Shown here: positions 23,124 to 34,699 of the stretch, piece after piece
Numbering within the stretch: the first letter of the stretch is position 1
Layout: every line of letters begins with the position of its first letter
From: Dactylorhiza incarnata
Lineage: Eukaryota; Streptophyta; Magnoliopsida; Asparagales; Orchidaceae
DNA: 64,000 nt
Direction of reading: 5' to 3'
NCBI GenBank assembly: GCA_033032865.1
Contig: JAWHQI010000099.1
Span: forward strand, 4,639,501-4,703,500
Notes under the pieces: generated by a model
Told to the model about the DNA's origin: nothing
The model's database searches: none
Seen by the model: only the letters and a program-made list of their open reading frames with translations
Position numbers and translations under genes: made by a program

Positions 23124-23154
<31 letters not shown>
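23124..23154 (+). repeat. Poly-G run of 31
   Basis: An uninterrupted G run follows CCTAGGA. It lies only about 105 bp after the poly-C run in the 3' LTR. Long runs of this kind are prone to sequencing and replication slippage, so the exact length is doubtful. Confidence 0.85.
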
Positions 23155-23155
<1 letters not shown>

Positions 23156-23214
23156 GGGTACAGGCGAGTATACTGCCTAAGCTCGCGAGTTACAAGGGCT
23201 ACTCGCCCATACTC

Positions 23215-23412
23215 GCGAGGTACTGGCCCAAGCTCTCCCAAGCTCGCCTCTACTCGCCCTTGCTCGCCTCTGCTCGCCCCATGCTCGCCTCTGCTCGCCT
23301 CTGCTCACCCCTACTAGCCTCTGCTCGCCCCTGCTCACCTCATGCTCGCCTCTGCTCGCCTCAAGCTCGCCTCTACTCACCCCTGCTCGCCTCATGCTCG
23401 CCTCTACTCTCC
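23215..23412 (+). repeat. CTCGCCTCTG tandem array
   Basis: This is an imperfect array of about 10-12-bp units around CTCGCCTCTG and CTCGCCCCTG. Open frames through it on both strands are repeat artefacts. Confidence 0.85.
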
Positions 23413-23486
23413 CCTCCTCACATAGCGAGGTCTGCGAATAGGTGTCTTCTTAGGCCTTTCTGATCTCGACGAATTACGGGTTGAAC

Positions 23487-23789
23487 ATCTGTATTTGTAT
23501 CAGTCTGTGTCTGTGTTTGTGTTAGTCTATTTCTGTGTTTGTGTGTCTGTGTCTGTGTGTCTGTATGTGTCTGTATTTGTGTCTATCTGTGTCTGTGTAT
23601 GTGTGCAGTGTTTGTGTCATCTGTGTGTTTGTGTGTGTATGTGTTTGTGTGTCTGTGCATGTGTATGACTGTCTATGTGTCTATGTGTGTCTTTGTGTTT
23701 TGTCTTTGTGTGTGTGTGTGTGCCTATGTGTGTGTGTGTGTGTGATTGTATGTGTGTGTCTGTGCGTGCACGTGTGTGTGTCTGTGTGT
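23487..23789 (+). repeat. TG-rich microsatellite
   Basis: A TGTGTCTG/TGTGTTTG imperfect array of about 300 bp, similar in make-up to the one at 10696-10873 on the other side of the copia element. Confidence 0.9.
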
Positions 23790-24000
23790 AATGAGATACA
23801 AGAAAATAAGGAAATGACTAGATCATAACACAATTTTCCTTGATGAAAAAATAACGATGTAATGAGATAACATGATGGCAAGGCAATGTCGACGAAGAAA
23901 GAGAAGATGGTGAAACTGTACATGCAGCTGAGTTTGATGAAACAATTAGCGATATTTTTAATGTTACAATATTTATTAGTCATCTCGTGCGCGCTTGTAA

Positions 24001-24214
24001 GAAAAATGCGCGCTCTGGAAAAAACTTACACCAATGTAAAAAATGCACGTCCGCAGAAAAATGTGTCACTGGGCTAAAATGCACCTTGGAGAAAATGAGT
24101 ACCGATGATTCGAAAATGCATGTCAGGGTAAAAATGCGCTCCCAAGTGAAAATGCGCGCTTGGGAGACAATGCGCCGGGTCAAAAATGCTTGCAAGTGCA
24201 AAATGCGCGATTGG
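24001..24214 (+). repeat. ~20-bp AAAATGCGC tandem array (left part)
   Basis: About ten imperfect units (AAAATGCGC plus 8-14 variable bases) run up to the Athila-like LTR and resume at 33766. The gypsy element therefore inserted inside this array. Confidence 0.75.
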
Positions 24215-25630
24215 TGATGCGTGTCGGCAAGTGCACCGGTCGCTGTCAAGTAATAAATGTGGAGAATGGAATCCCCGGATGTTGGTCTCTTGAGGAATGC
24301 AGGTTGGGTGATCGAATCTCGTAGTGTGACTATTGTTACACAAGCGTTAACAAACACAAAAAGGGGGGCTTTGGTTGGTTTTTTTCTACTCTTAACAACA
24401 GTAAAAGAATTGCGGGTCGAGAACACCGCTTCGCAAGGTGAGATGGATGCGACGGCCGCGATGCCGTGCTTCGAGATGCGGATGGAGCGTGCTCAAGTGC
24501 GAGAAGGTGAGGGTCGCAAACACCTCTTCACAAACGCCGTTAGCTCTTGCTAACGCGGATCGAACACCTTGTGTGCGTGAGCGAGTGAGTGGAAACGAAG
24601 TGATTCACAAGCAAGCAATGATGAATTGCAAAGAGACATTCATTTCAAATAAACCAAACATCAAACTATTCATGTTTACAAGATTCAACAATTACAACGA
24701 AGGAAAGAAGGAAGAAATAACCGATGGGTGAAGACTAGCGGCCGTTCACGGCCGGAATGGTAGGTTGTCGGGCTACCTCCGGACTCGGGCGGACAATGCT
24801 TCCGGCGTAGAGAAACTGTCACGATTTCTCTACGTAGTTCCGTCGTCTTCTTCCTCAGATTTACTCTTCTTCTCGCCGAACTGGAATGGAAAACAGTTGC
24901 TTGAGGGCTTGCGGGTGGTGGAGAACGCTCCCGGACAATGGAGAAAAGCTTGGAATGGTTGGAGAAGACTTCCCCTTGCGTAGGAGATGAAGTGGAGGTG
25001 TCCAAGAAGGGTAGTCGGCGGCGTACGGGCTGGGAAATCTGCTCCCGGCGGCTCAATCCCGACCTAAAAGCGGAACAGACTTATATATAGGCGCTGAAAT
25101 GAATACTACGCACGGTCATTGGCGCACGACCAGTGGTCGTGCGCACTGGAATTCTGTGATCGTGCGCGCTGCCTAGGCGGAGCCCTGCGAGGAAAGAAAA
25201 TTATAAAATACATGTTCGCACGACCAGTGGCGCACGACCAGTGGTCGTGCGCACTATCGTAAGTGGTCGTGCGATAAGCCAAACAGAACTCATAAAAAGG
25301 GCGTTAAGTGCGCACGATCAGTGGCGCACGACCAGTGGTCGTGCGCAATAGAACCAGTGATCGTGCGCAGTGTTCCTGTACAGAATTGTACCGGGAACAC
25401 CTGCACGACACCTGTTCCAGCATACAACACCGGTCTAGCCACTGAAAGTGGAACTTAACAGCACATGAAAACTAATAACGAAGTTAAGCACGAAATCACA
25501 CCAAAATGGGCCAAACGTGCACCTAGCATAGAATGATCAATATGAACTATAACAGGGCTAAAGTGTGGTGAAATGACTAAATAAACGGCCCAGATGAGTC
25601 CATAAAAGTGTATATGATCAGGACTCATCA
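24215..25630 (-). repeat. 3' LTR of the Athila-like element
   Basis: It contains three perfect 23-bp palindromes (25122-25144, 25230-25252, 25324-25346) with core CACGACCAGTGGTCGTG, plus further half-sites. On the minus strand these lie just upstream of the TATA box TATATATAA at 25081-25089. Confidence 0.93.
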
Positions 25631-25642
25631 CACCCCCAGACT
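25631..25642 (-). other. Polypurine tract of the Athila-like element
   Basis: The minus strand reads AGTCTGGGGGTG directly before the LTR start TGATGAGTCC. The same AGTCTGGGGG word recurs at about 26151-26160 and 27062-27071. Confidence 0.8.
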
Positions 25643-27370
25643 TACCTGTTTGCGTGTCCCGAGCAAACGAATCCAGTGGAGTGTGAAAATGGTAGTTAAC
25701 ATAGAAAATTACACAGAGGAGTACGGTGCGAAGTAACATACGCATGCGAGTAGAAATTCTAGCAACAAGAGATTCTAACTATGCTAACTAGTTTACGAAA
25801 GTATTAAAGCGTAACTAGAGATTTATCAAAACTCAGTTGGTGAATGATGAAGAATTCGAACGATCATGCCCGGTGTGAAAGCAACAAGACGCTAAGGCGG
25901 GTGTTGCACAAGGTCGGGGTTTAGGAATAACTCCGCTGAAATCCATCAACGTCGTGAACCATATGCTCGCCCGGTCACACTCTCTCCACGGCGTTAGCAA
26001 ACTCACAAGTCAAATCAATAGGGCTTTTAGGAGTATAATGGGGCTTAGGCTGCGGTATGATATTCAAATTTAAACACGATGGCTACGCAACCCAAGTGAG
26101 CTAACGGAACGCTGCACCACACAGAACCAAAAACAACACTCGTGTGACACACCCCCAGACTTATCATGAAAACTAGGTGTGCACAGGGCCTACTTCACAA
26201 TCACCAACAAATTTTCTATTTAGCTCGGGAGGATTTCTTTTCAATATACTTTTTCCAGATTTTTTTCTTCTTTTTTTACAAAATACTTTTCTTCTTTTAC
26301 TTATCCTCCAGTTGGTACAATTTCAGCGAAATGGCGTTAATTTCCCCTTCTCATCACAACGATTCCATACATCACACCAAATGTAGAAAATGAGTGCAGA
26401 TAACATCAATTTGGTTGCGACAGTGGGATAAGCTTCGGGCTTTGGTGGATGAGGAGGAGCTGATCAAAGGAGTGGTAGGCACAAAATTGGCATGCAAAGG
26501 TGAGCAAAAAGGACAGGGAATGACAAGGCTCAAACTAGCCAAAAGGTGTCCTACATCACGTTTAACTCGACGAATCGCTCTCGCCCATGCTTCGAGAGTC
26601 GCTTGGGGTAAGTTCTTAGCCCACGAGAAAGGTAAACCTTCCTCCCGACTCGAGCAACACACGACTAGTGCTCGTTCACTCACAACACCGGGTTATCGTC
26701 AATTTCGTTCACATTCACCATTAGAGTATAATAAATCTAAAACTACGCAAAAAAAAAATACTAATCATAAATTAAATGCATAGAGATAATCTAGTTTTTA
26801 CTCGAATTCTATTGTAGCATGCGGATGCGACTAGAACACTGCTCGAGTCAACATCGCACTCTAAATAGTAATTCCTAAGCTAACATTCTATTTCACATTC
26901 CTAACCAAAATAGTTCATTCGGAAACAAAACAAATAGGTAAGCGTGCACTCATGTGGGTGAAGTGGTGCATGAAGCGTGGAATACTGATAATGACAATGA
27001 AAGATTTAAAACACGTCTAGCATGCGGTGCAACTCGTGCGCAAAGTGGATAACATATGCTCTCCCCCAGACTCAATCTACACATTACCGGAAGATTGGTG
27101 TTAATTTCATGCACGATCCCCAGCATCCGCCAACACGAGGTACAAAGCACACCTGCAAACGGTACAACTAAAAGCAGCAAAAAATAGATACAAACTGAAT
27201 TGAAACAGGTTAGAAAAACAAAAACAGCAAAATTTGGGTTGTCTCCCAGCAGCACTTTTGTTTTATGTCCTTAAGCTGGACCAAATACCTGTATTAAATA
27301 TGTTTAAAGAGCACAGAAATTAAATAAAAGTGCAAGAGAAAGTTTCACAAAATAAGAGAAATACAGAACA
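25643..27370 (-). other. Post-pol region of the Athila-like element, non-coding
   Basis: Athila elements often carry an envelope-like ORF between pol and the 3' LTR. Here 1.7 kb separates them, but no frame is convincingly coding. Two additional AGTCTGGGGG tracts lie inside it. A decayed or lost third ORF is the simplest reading. Confidence 0.5.
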
Positions 27371-28855
27371 TCAACTGTGAGCACTTTTATGGTGCTCATC
27401 TCCCAATGTCACCAACTGACACTCCTTATTTATAATTGTGCCATCGTATAACTTCAGTCGATGTCCATTGACCTTAAATTTGTCTCCCTTATCCCCTGAT
27501 ATTTCGATGGCACCAAAGGGAGTGACGTCGGTCACCGAGAAAGGACCGCTCCACCTCGATTTTAACTTTCCTGGAAAGAGGCGGAGACGGGAGTTGTAAA
27601 GCAGCACTTGGTCCCCAATTTTTAACTCCTTAGGGATGATGTGTCGATCATGCCATTTTTTTGTTTTCTCTTTGTAGATGCGAGCGTTTTCATAAGCGAA
27701 ATGCCGGAGCTCTTCCAATTCGTTGAGTTGTGAATGACGCGCCTTGGCCGCGGCTCCAATGTCCATGTTCAACAGTTTGGTTGCCCATAATGCTTTATGC
27801 TCCAGCTCCACAGGAAGATGGCATGCCTTGCCATAAACTAATTGAAACGGAGTCATGCCGATAGGTGTTTTGAAAGCGGTCCGGTAAGCCCATAATGCGT
27901 CGTCGACCTTTTTAGACCACTACTTCCTATTTGAATGTATTGATTTCTCGATTATTCACTTGAGCTCGCGGTTGGATACTTCTACTTGTCCACATGTTTG
28001 GGGGTGGTATGCTAAGGAAATTTTATGATGGACCCAAAACTTTTTCATGAGCTGCAAAAACTGCTTATTACAAAAATGACTACCGCCGTCGCTGATAATA
28101 GTTCTCGGCGTCCCAAACCTGGAGAAGATATTCTTGTGGATGAAATGTATCACCGTGCTGGCATCATTCGTGGCAACTGCCTCGGCCTCCACCCATTTTG
28201 AGACATAATCAACTGCCACAATGATATAATGCTTACCATGAGACATTGGGAAAGGACCCATAAAGTCTATCCCCCAGACATCAAATGGTTCGCAGACCAG
28301 CATGTTATTGAGGGGCATCTCGTTACGCCGGGAGATATTTCTGGTCCTTTGGCATTCGTCACACTTGGTGACATAAGCATGGGCGTCCCTGAAGAGGGTT
28401 GGCCAAAATAATCCGCATTGCAAGATTTTTCGCGCTGTTCGAACGACCCCGAAGTGCCCGCCAGCTTCTCTGTCATGGCAGTGCTGCAGTATAGACTGAA
28501 ACTCAGCTTCAGGAATGCAGCGTCTGATAATTCCATCACTGCACGTATGGAATAAGAGTGGGTCTTCCCAAAAATAGCATTTTGAATCAGAGGCAAGCTT
28601 CCGTCTTTGCTGAGGGGACAAATTCGGAGAAAGGGTTTTACAAGCCAAGTAGTTAGCAATATCAGCGTACCATGGGACTGTTGGATGAGGCGTAGTGATT
28701 ATGAATAACTTCTCATCCGGGAAATAATCGTTCGTTTCCTCCATAAAGCTGTTGGGGATGTCGGCCGTCATGTCGTACTCCAACCGCGAAATATGATCTG
28801 CTATCACGTTCTCCACCCCTTTCTTGTCTTTGATTACAAAATTGTATTCCTGCAA
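27371..28855 (-). pseudogene. RNase H end and integrase of the Athila-like pol
   Basis: 28855-27956 begins in the RNase H/connection region (KDKKGVENVIADHISRL). It continues through the integrase zinc domain (CHDREAGGHFG, CDECQRTRN) and the core residues in GIDFMGPF, ISDGGSHF and EVSNRELK. A TGA then a TAG follow near 27953 and 27918. The C-terminal domain continues to 27371 ([19 protein letters not shown], then LKSRWSGPF). The integrase would insert the cDNA if whole. The first stop has a CGA-to-TGA look, from comparison with the family. Confidence 0.9.
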
Positions 28856-28906
28856 CAGTAAAATCCAGCGAATCAGACGCGATTTGGATTCTTTTTTGCT
28901 GAAAAG

Positions 28907-31825
28907 TTACCTGAGTGCAGCGTGGTCCGTGTACACGATTACTTCGGAAAGTACCAAGTATGAGTGAAATTTTTCAAAGGCGAAGACCACGGCTAGCATT
29001 TCTTTCTCCGTGGTTGTATAGTTTCCTTGCGCGCTGTTGAGAGTTCGACTGGCGTACGCAATGGTGTGAAAAGTCTTATCTTTCTTTTGACCGAGTACAA
29101 CACCTACGGCCACATCACTTGCGTCACACATGATAATAACGGGTAAATTCCAGTCGGGTGCCACCAAAATTGGAGCCGAGATGAGTTGTCCCCGTAAAGT
29201 TTCAAAGGCCTGCATACATGCATCGTCGAAGTGGAAGGGGACATCCTTAACGAGTAAGCGAGATAAAGGCTTCGAAATGGATGAAAAGTCTTTAATAAAC
29301 CTTCGATAAAATCCCACATGACCAAGAAAACTTCGGATACCTTTCACTGACGTAGGCGGAGGGAGGTTTCTAATAACACTTACCTTCGCTTGATCCACCT
29401 CGAGCCCTTGGCAGGAAACCTTATGCCCCAACACAATTCCTTCGCGCACCTTAAAATGGCATTTCTCCCAGTTCAAGACAAGATTGGTGTCCTCACACCG
29501 CTTCAAAGTCTTGGCCAAATTCGCGAGGCAAGAATCGAAGCTGCTGCCAAAGAGAGTAAAGTCATCCATGAAAACTTCGAGGAAGTCTCCCACCATGTCA
29601 GCGAAAATAGTGAGCATACATCGTTGGAAGGTTGCTGGGGCATTACACAGTCCGAATGGCATTCTTTTAAATGCAAAGGTACCTGAGGGACATGTAAATG
29701 TTGTTTTGTCTTGATCAGACGGGTCTATTAAGATTTGATTGTAACCTGAGTACCCGTCCAAGAAACAGTAGTAGTCCTGCCCCGCTAACTTTTCTAACAT
29801 CTGATCAATGAAGGGGAGTGGGAAATGATCCTTTTGTGTAGCATCATTTAGCTTACGGTAATCGATGCAGACTCTCCACCCGGTGATCATTCGTGTAGGT
29901 AGCAGCTCATTCTTTTCATTGGCAACAACGGTAATCCCTCCCTTTTTCGGTACCACCTGAACTGGGCTGACCCATTTGCTGTCGCTGATTGGGTAAATGA
30001 TGCCAGCGTCTAAGAGCTTTATCACTTCTGCCTTCACTACCTCTTGCATTTTTGGGTTCAAACGCCTTTGGGGCTGTGCTGAGGGTTTGTACTGATCTTC
30101 AAGAAGGATCTTATGCATGCAGACAGTGGGGCTGATTCCCTTAATGTCTGCAAGAGAGCGTCCCAATACTTTATGGTACTTTCTCAGCACACCCACTAAT
30201 GCGGTTTCGTTAGCTGCAGAAAGAGCTGCGGAAATAATCACTGGATGCGTGGCATTTTCTCCAAGAAAAACGTACTTTAGAGAATCCGGTAGTTGTTTGA
30301 GAGCCGGAAGAATGTTTGGATCAGCAGAATCACTGGATGGCCCTCCGATTGAATGTGGAATATCGGGCTGGTTCGAATGAGCCCCGTCATTGCCCAAGTC
30401 CTCGCGCCGCCACCACATCTCGCAGTCATCCAAATCCACATCGATCTGGTCATTGAATTCTTCAAGCAGCTCAGTCGGTTCGCATTCCATGATTTGGAAG
30501 AGTTGCGACGGGTTGTGGATGTTAAAGGATATAGCATCCTCCCCCAATCTGAGCATGAGCTCCCCCTGCTCCACATTAATGATAGCACGAGCTGTAGCGA
30601 GAAAGGGCCGCCCCAAGATAATGGGCACCAAAGTATCAACCTTCATGTCGAGGATGACAAAATCGGCTGGAAATGCGAGGCCGTTTACTACTATTGTGAG
30701 GTCCTCGACAATTCCAGACGGCTTTTTGATCGACCGATCAGCTAGCTGTAGCATTACCCGTGTCGGCTTCAAGGTCCCTGCACCTAGTTCACGAAAGATA
30801 GAGAGCGGCATCAAGTTGATTGATGCCCCCAAATCACAGAGCGCCTGGCTGAAACGGTGATGACCGATCCTGCACGGAATTGTGAAGCTGCCCGGATCTT
30901 TGCACTTTGTGGGCATATTGGAGATGATGGCGGAGCACTCCTCAGTGAGGTCGATAGTCTTGAGATCCTCCAACAGTCTCCGCTTTGAAATCAAGTCTTT
31001 CAAGAACTTGGAGTAGCCCGGCATTTGAGAAATGGCTTCAATCAGAGGGATGCTCACTTGCACTCCTTTCATTATTTCCAGGAATTTGCGGAACTGCTTC
31101 TCGGATTTCTCGTTTCGCAACCTGTGGGGGAATGGGGGATGAACAACACTTCCCGAGGGTTGTGCCTCGCTCACGAGGTCTGGCTCAACATGAATCTGAG
31201 TCTGCTTCTCGGCCATGTCTGAATTACACTTGTCAGTGGGCCTCACAAGTGATTCCTGTCGAGGAGGATAGTCAACACCTCTACCTCTTCTCAATCGCAT
31301 GGTATTCACAGACTCCGGATGCTGACTTGCAAGCCCAGAAACAACATTGGTAAGAATCCATATAGTGGATTGAAGCTGTTGAATTACGGAAGATTGGTCA
31401 TTCATTTTATCCAGCATCCCGACAACCAAAGCTGCTAACAGCTCTGTTTGCCCTGATGGCACGTGACCCGCAGCTCCGTGGAATGTTACTGCGTTCACTT
31501 CAGCAGTACTGGGGGAAAGAATGACATGACTCCAGTGCTGGCTGGTGTGAACAATATTCACGACCACTTCCCAAGCGTCCTTCCCTGATTTATTAAACAC
31601 GGCCCCTCCGGCTGCCACATCGAATAACAGACGGAATTTGTCCAACACGCCGAAATAGAAAATCTGAATTAGAAAGACCTCTGATAGATCTTCAAGGTAG
31701 CATCCCCGATGCAGGGATTGGAAACGCTCCCAAGCATCAACTAGAGTCTCCTCCTTTCCCTGACCGAAGGTTATGAGTTCCCTGTACTTGTCCAACACTC
31801 GGGTACGGTGTTGAAACTCATGCAA
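28907..31825 (-). pseudogene. Gag C-terminus, protease, RT and RNase H of the Athila-like element
   Basis: The 972-codon open frame is the best preserved in the element. Residues 1-100 end the gag core (KEETLVDAWERFQSLHRGC). Aspartic protease lies at ~315-430 (ALCDLGASINLMPLS, then ILGRPFLATARAI). RT lies at ~600-775, with active site FMDD at 752-755. RNase H starts at ~880 (MCDASDVAVGVVLG) and is cut by a TAA after HAALR at 28906. The aspartic protease has DLG in place of DSG, which is normal in Athila. Gag and pol lie in one frame here. Confidence 0.92.
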
Positions 31826-32226
31826 AAATCTCCCCTCGAGCTGCTTCCATGAGGTCGCCTCTTTTTCCGGAAATCCCAGTACCAGCTTTTGGCTTTATTA
31901 TGTAGGGAAAATGAAAATGCTAGGATCTTTTGCGGGTCGTTTTCAACTCCACTGAATATACATGTGTAGTAAATTTCTAAGAAGTTCTGCATGTGTTGCA
32001 CCGCATCTTCATGTTTATCCCCACTAAACTTGCAGTTCCCAGTCATATACTCAATGATGTCGGAGGAAATCCCGAAGTCATGATCGTTCCTTTGTGCTTG
32101 AACCTTTAGATCATTTAAACTTCCTTGATAGATGTATTCCTGAATGGAGTTCATGCTAGGAATACTTGAAACCCAAAAGATTAGCGCACGATGGAAAGGA
32201 CGAAGGTAAAGAAATGTGCGTAGCAA
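31771..32226 (-). pseudogene. Gag N-terminus of the Athila-like element (frameshifted)
   Basis: The frame carries a gag segment (IIEYMTGNCKFSGDKHEDAV, then FSFSLHNKAKSWYWDF). It then slips out of frame near 31830, where the 972-codon frame takes over. No convincing ATG context was identified between the primer-binding site and this segment. Confidence 0.8.
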
Positions 32227-32327
32227 AAATAAGCAAAGACAACAGAGTTAAACAAAGAGAATTAATAAAAGGGAAAAGTTCCTCGTGCAACGATTTTTCA
32301 CGCAGACGAATTCGTCACGTCTGCATT

Positions 32328-32344
32328 CCCCGGCAACGACGCCA
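32328..32344 (-). other. Primer-binding site of the Athila-like element
   Basis: TGGCGTCGTTGCCGGGG on the minus strand begins 6 nt inside the 5' LTR end. The usual Athila site is TGGCGCCGTTGCCGGGG, so this copy carries one C-to-T change. Confidence 0.85.
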
Positions 32345-32350
32345 AAAACT

Positions 32351-33765
32351 TGATGCGTGTCGGCAAGTGCACCGGTCGCTGTCAAGTAATAAATGTGGAG
32401 AATGGAATCCCCGGATGTCGGTCTCTTGAGGAATGCAGGTTGGGTGATCGAATCGCGTAGTGTGACTATTGTTACACAAGCGTTAACAAACACAAAAAGG
32501 GGGCTTTGGTTGGTTTTTTTCTACTGTTAACAACAGTAAAAGAATTGCGGGTCGAGAACACCGCTTCGCAAGGTGAGATGGATGCGACGGTCGTGATGCC
32601 GTGCTTCGAGAGGCGGATGGAGCGTGCTCAAGTGCGAGAAGGTGAGGGTCGCAAACACCTCTTCACAAATGCCGTTAGCTCTTGCTAACGCGGATCGAAC
32701 ACCTTGTGTGCGTGAGCGAGTGAGTGGAAACGAAGTGATTTACAAGCAAGCAATGATGAATTGCAAAGAGACATTCATTTCAAATAAACCAAACATCAAA
32801 CTATTCAGGTTTACAAGATTCAACAATTACAACGAAGGAAAGAAGGAAGAAATAACCGATGGGTGAAGACTAGCGGCCGTTCACGGCCGGAATGGTAGGT
32901 TGTCGGGCTACCTCCGGACTCGGGCGGACAATGCTTCCGGCGTAGAGAAACTGTCACGATTTCTCTACGTAGTTCCGTCGTTTTCTTCCTCAGATTTACT
33001 CTTCTTCTCGCCGGACTGGAATGGAAAACAGTTGCTTGAGGGCTTGCGGATGTTGGAGAACTCTCCCAAACAATGGAGAAAAGCTTGGAATGGTTGGAGT
33101 ACACTTCCCCTTGCGTAGGAGATGAAGTGGAGGTGTCCAAGAAGGGTAGTCGGCGGCGTACGGACTGGGAAATCCGCTCCCGGCGGCTCGATCCCGACCT
33201 AAAAGCGGAACAGGCTTATATATAGGCGCTGAAATGAATACTGCGCACGGTCATTGGCGCACGACCAGTGGTCGTGTGCACTGGAATTCTGCGATCGTGC
33301 GCGCTGCCTGGGCGGAGCCCTGCGAGGAAAGAAAATTATAAAATACATGTTCGCACGACCAGTGGCGCACGACCAGTGGTCGTGCGCACTATCGTAAGTG
33401 GTCGTGCGATAAGCCAAACAGAACTCATAAAAAGGGCGTTAAGTGCGCACGATCAGTGGAGCACGACCAGTGGTCGTGCGCAATAGAACCAGTGATCGTG
33501 CGCAGTGTTCCTGTACAGAATTGTACCGGGAACACCTGCACGACACCTGTTCCAGCATACAACACCGGTCTAGCCACTGAAAGTGGAACTTAACAGCACA
33601 TGAAAACTAATAACGAAGTTAAGCACGAAATCACACCAAAACGGGCCAAACGTGCACCTAGCATAGAATGATCAATATGAACTATAACAGGGCTAAAGTG
33701 CGGTGAAATGACTAAATAAACGGCCCAGATGAGTCCATAAAAGTGTATATGATCAGGACTCATCA
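32351..33765 (-). repeat. 5' LTR of the Athila-like element
   Basis: It is the partner of 24215-25630. The TATA box TATATATAA lies at 33216-33224 on the minus strand. The palindrome cluster lies at 33257-33510; the first copy carries one mismatch. Confidence 0.93.
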
Positions 33766-33850
33766 ACTGGGCATAAAACGTGCGCTCGGGCAAAAAACGC
33801 GCGCCCGAGTAAAAAACACGTGCCCGGATGCAAAAAACAGGTGCGACTGG
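33766..33850 (+). repeat. ~20-bp AAAAAACGCGC tandem array (right part)
   Basis: Units such as GCAAAAAACGCGCGCCCGAG continue the array that ends at 24214 on the other side of the Athila-like element. Confidence 0.7.
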
Positions 33851-33979
33851 TACAATTATTTCACCCCTACGCACAATGAAAAAATATGCTTGCATGCGGG
33901 GCCAGTGCGCGATCGTTATATTTATTCAAAAATTCTATTAATATGTTTTAAATTTTTTGATTTATTTTGTGTTAAATTT

Positions 33980-34003
33980 TATGGAGGGAAATTTCCCTCC
34001 ATA
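33980..34003. repeat. 24-bp perfect palindrome
   Basis: GGAGGGAAATTTCCCTCC with three further matching bases on each side, followed by TATTTCATTAATGTGAG. A half-degenerate copy with the same flanks (TTTTATGGAGGGAAATTTT...ATTTCATTCATTCATGTGAG) lies at 34505-34553. Confidence 0.85.
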
Positions 34004-34049
34004 TATTTCATTAATGTGAGAGGGAAGGAAATAGACAAAACTTAATATA

Positions 34050-34165
34050 CTAGAGGAAGAGAACGGCGTACGGCGACGGCCGAGAAAGAGAACGACGATG
34101 GCGGCGGCCGTGGAAGAGAGAGGCGACGGCGGCGGCGACCGTCGAAGAGAGGGGAGACAACGGCG
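34050..34165. repeat. GGC/GAC-rich trinucleotide stretch
   Basis: GGCGGCGGCC and GGCGACGGC units alternate with purine-rich AGAGAG blocks. Long frames on the minus strand are compositional. It may be a 5' UTR-like relic. Confidence 0.5.
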
Positions 34166-34317
34166 GCGGCCGTACGTGAAAGACGTTGCTATAACTCGCA
34201 AATGGATGTTTGTTTGTTTGGTTGTCCATATATGTGTGTGTGCATGTGTCTGTGTTTGAGCCCCGACACATGCAATACGCGCTAGCTCTCAAGCAAAAAA
34301 AGGAAACCTAAACGCAC

Positions 34318-34388
34318 GAGAGTGCATTTGCGTGTGTGCGCGAGAGTGCATTTGCGTGCGCGTGAGAGTGCATTTGCGTGCATGCGGG
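34318..34388 (+). repeat. ~22-bp tandem repeat, three copies
   Basis: The unit is GAGAGTGCATTTGCGTG plus 5-7 variable bases. Confidence 0.8.
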
Positions 34389-34699
34389 TTCGTGCGTGAT
34401 TTTATTTTAGTTCCAAAATTATATTAAAAAATTAATATTATATTAACTTACATTCATTTTTACATTTAATATATTTTTAATTTTTAGTTTTGTTTTGTTC
34501 AAAATTTTATGGAGGGAAATTTTCATCCGAATATTTCATTCATTCATGTGAGAGAGATAGAGCTGCATGGTAGAGAGACAGAAAAACTTTTATAAAAAGT
34601 TAAAGATTTATAAAAACCCCGTACGCACAAAAATACATGTCGCAATAGTACCACATATCTGCGACAGCTGCGCACGGATGTTTGCGAGCTGTCAGAGTA

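Larger units (their letters stand above)
24215..33765 (-). mobile_element. Athila-like Ty3/gypsy retrotransposon, full length, decayed
   Basis: The LTRs are 24215-25630 (3' LTR) and 32351-33765 (5' LTR), 1416 and 1415 bp and nearly identical. They begin TGATGAGTCC and end CATCA on the minus strand. Flanks are ATTGG and ACTGG, a target duplication with one substitution. The primer-binding site TGGCGTCGTTGCCGGGG resembles the tRNA-Asp-type site of Athila elements. The protease motif CDLGASIN and the RT active site FMDD are Athila-like. Pol is broken by several stops, so the copy is not autonomous although its LTRs are young. Confidence 0.93.

Noticed and set aside
23215..23412. Possible CRISPR-like array of short repeats
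   Set aside because: Units are ~10-12 bp, contiguous and without unique spacers, and the window is plant nuclear DNA.
24074..25056. Several 70-150-codon ORFs in the Athila-like LTR (repeated at 32248-33140)
   Set aside because: They lie wholly inside LTRs, on both strands, and show no known domain.
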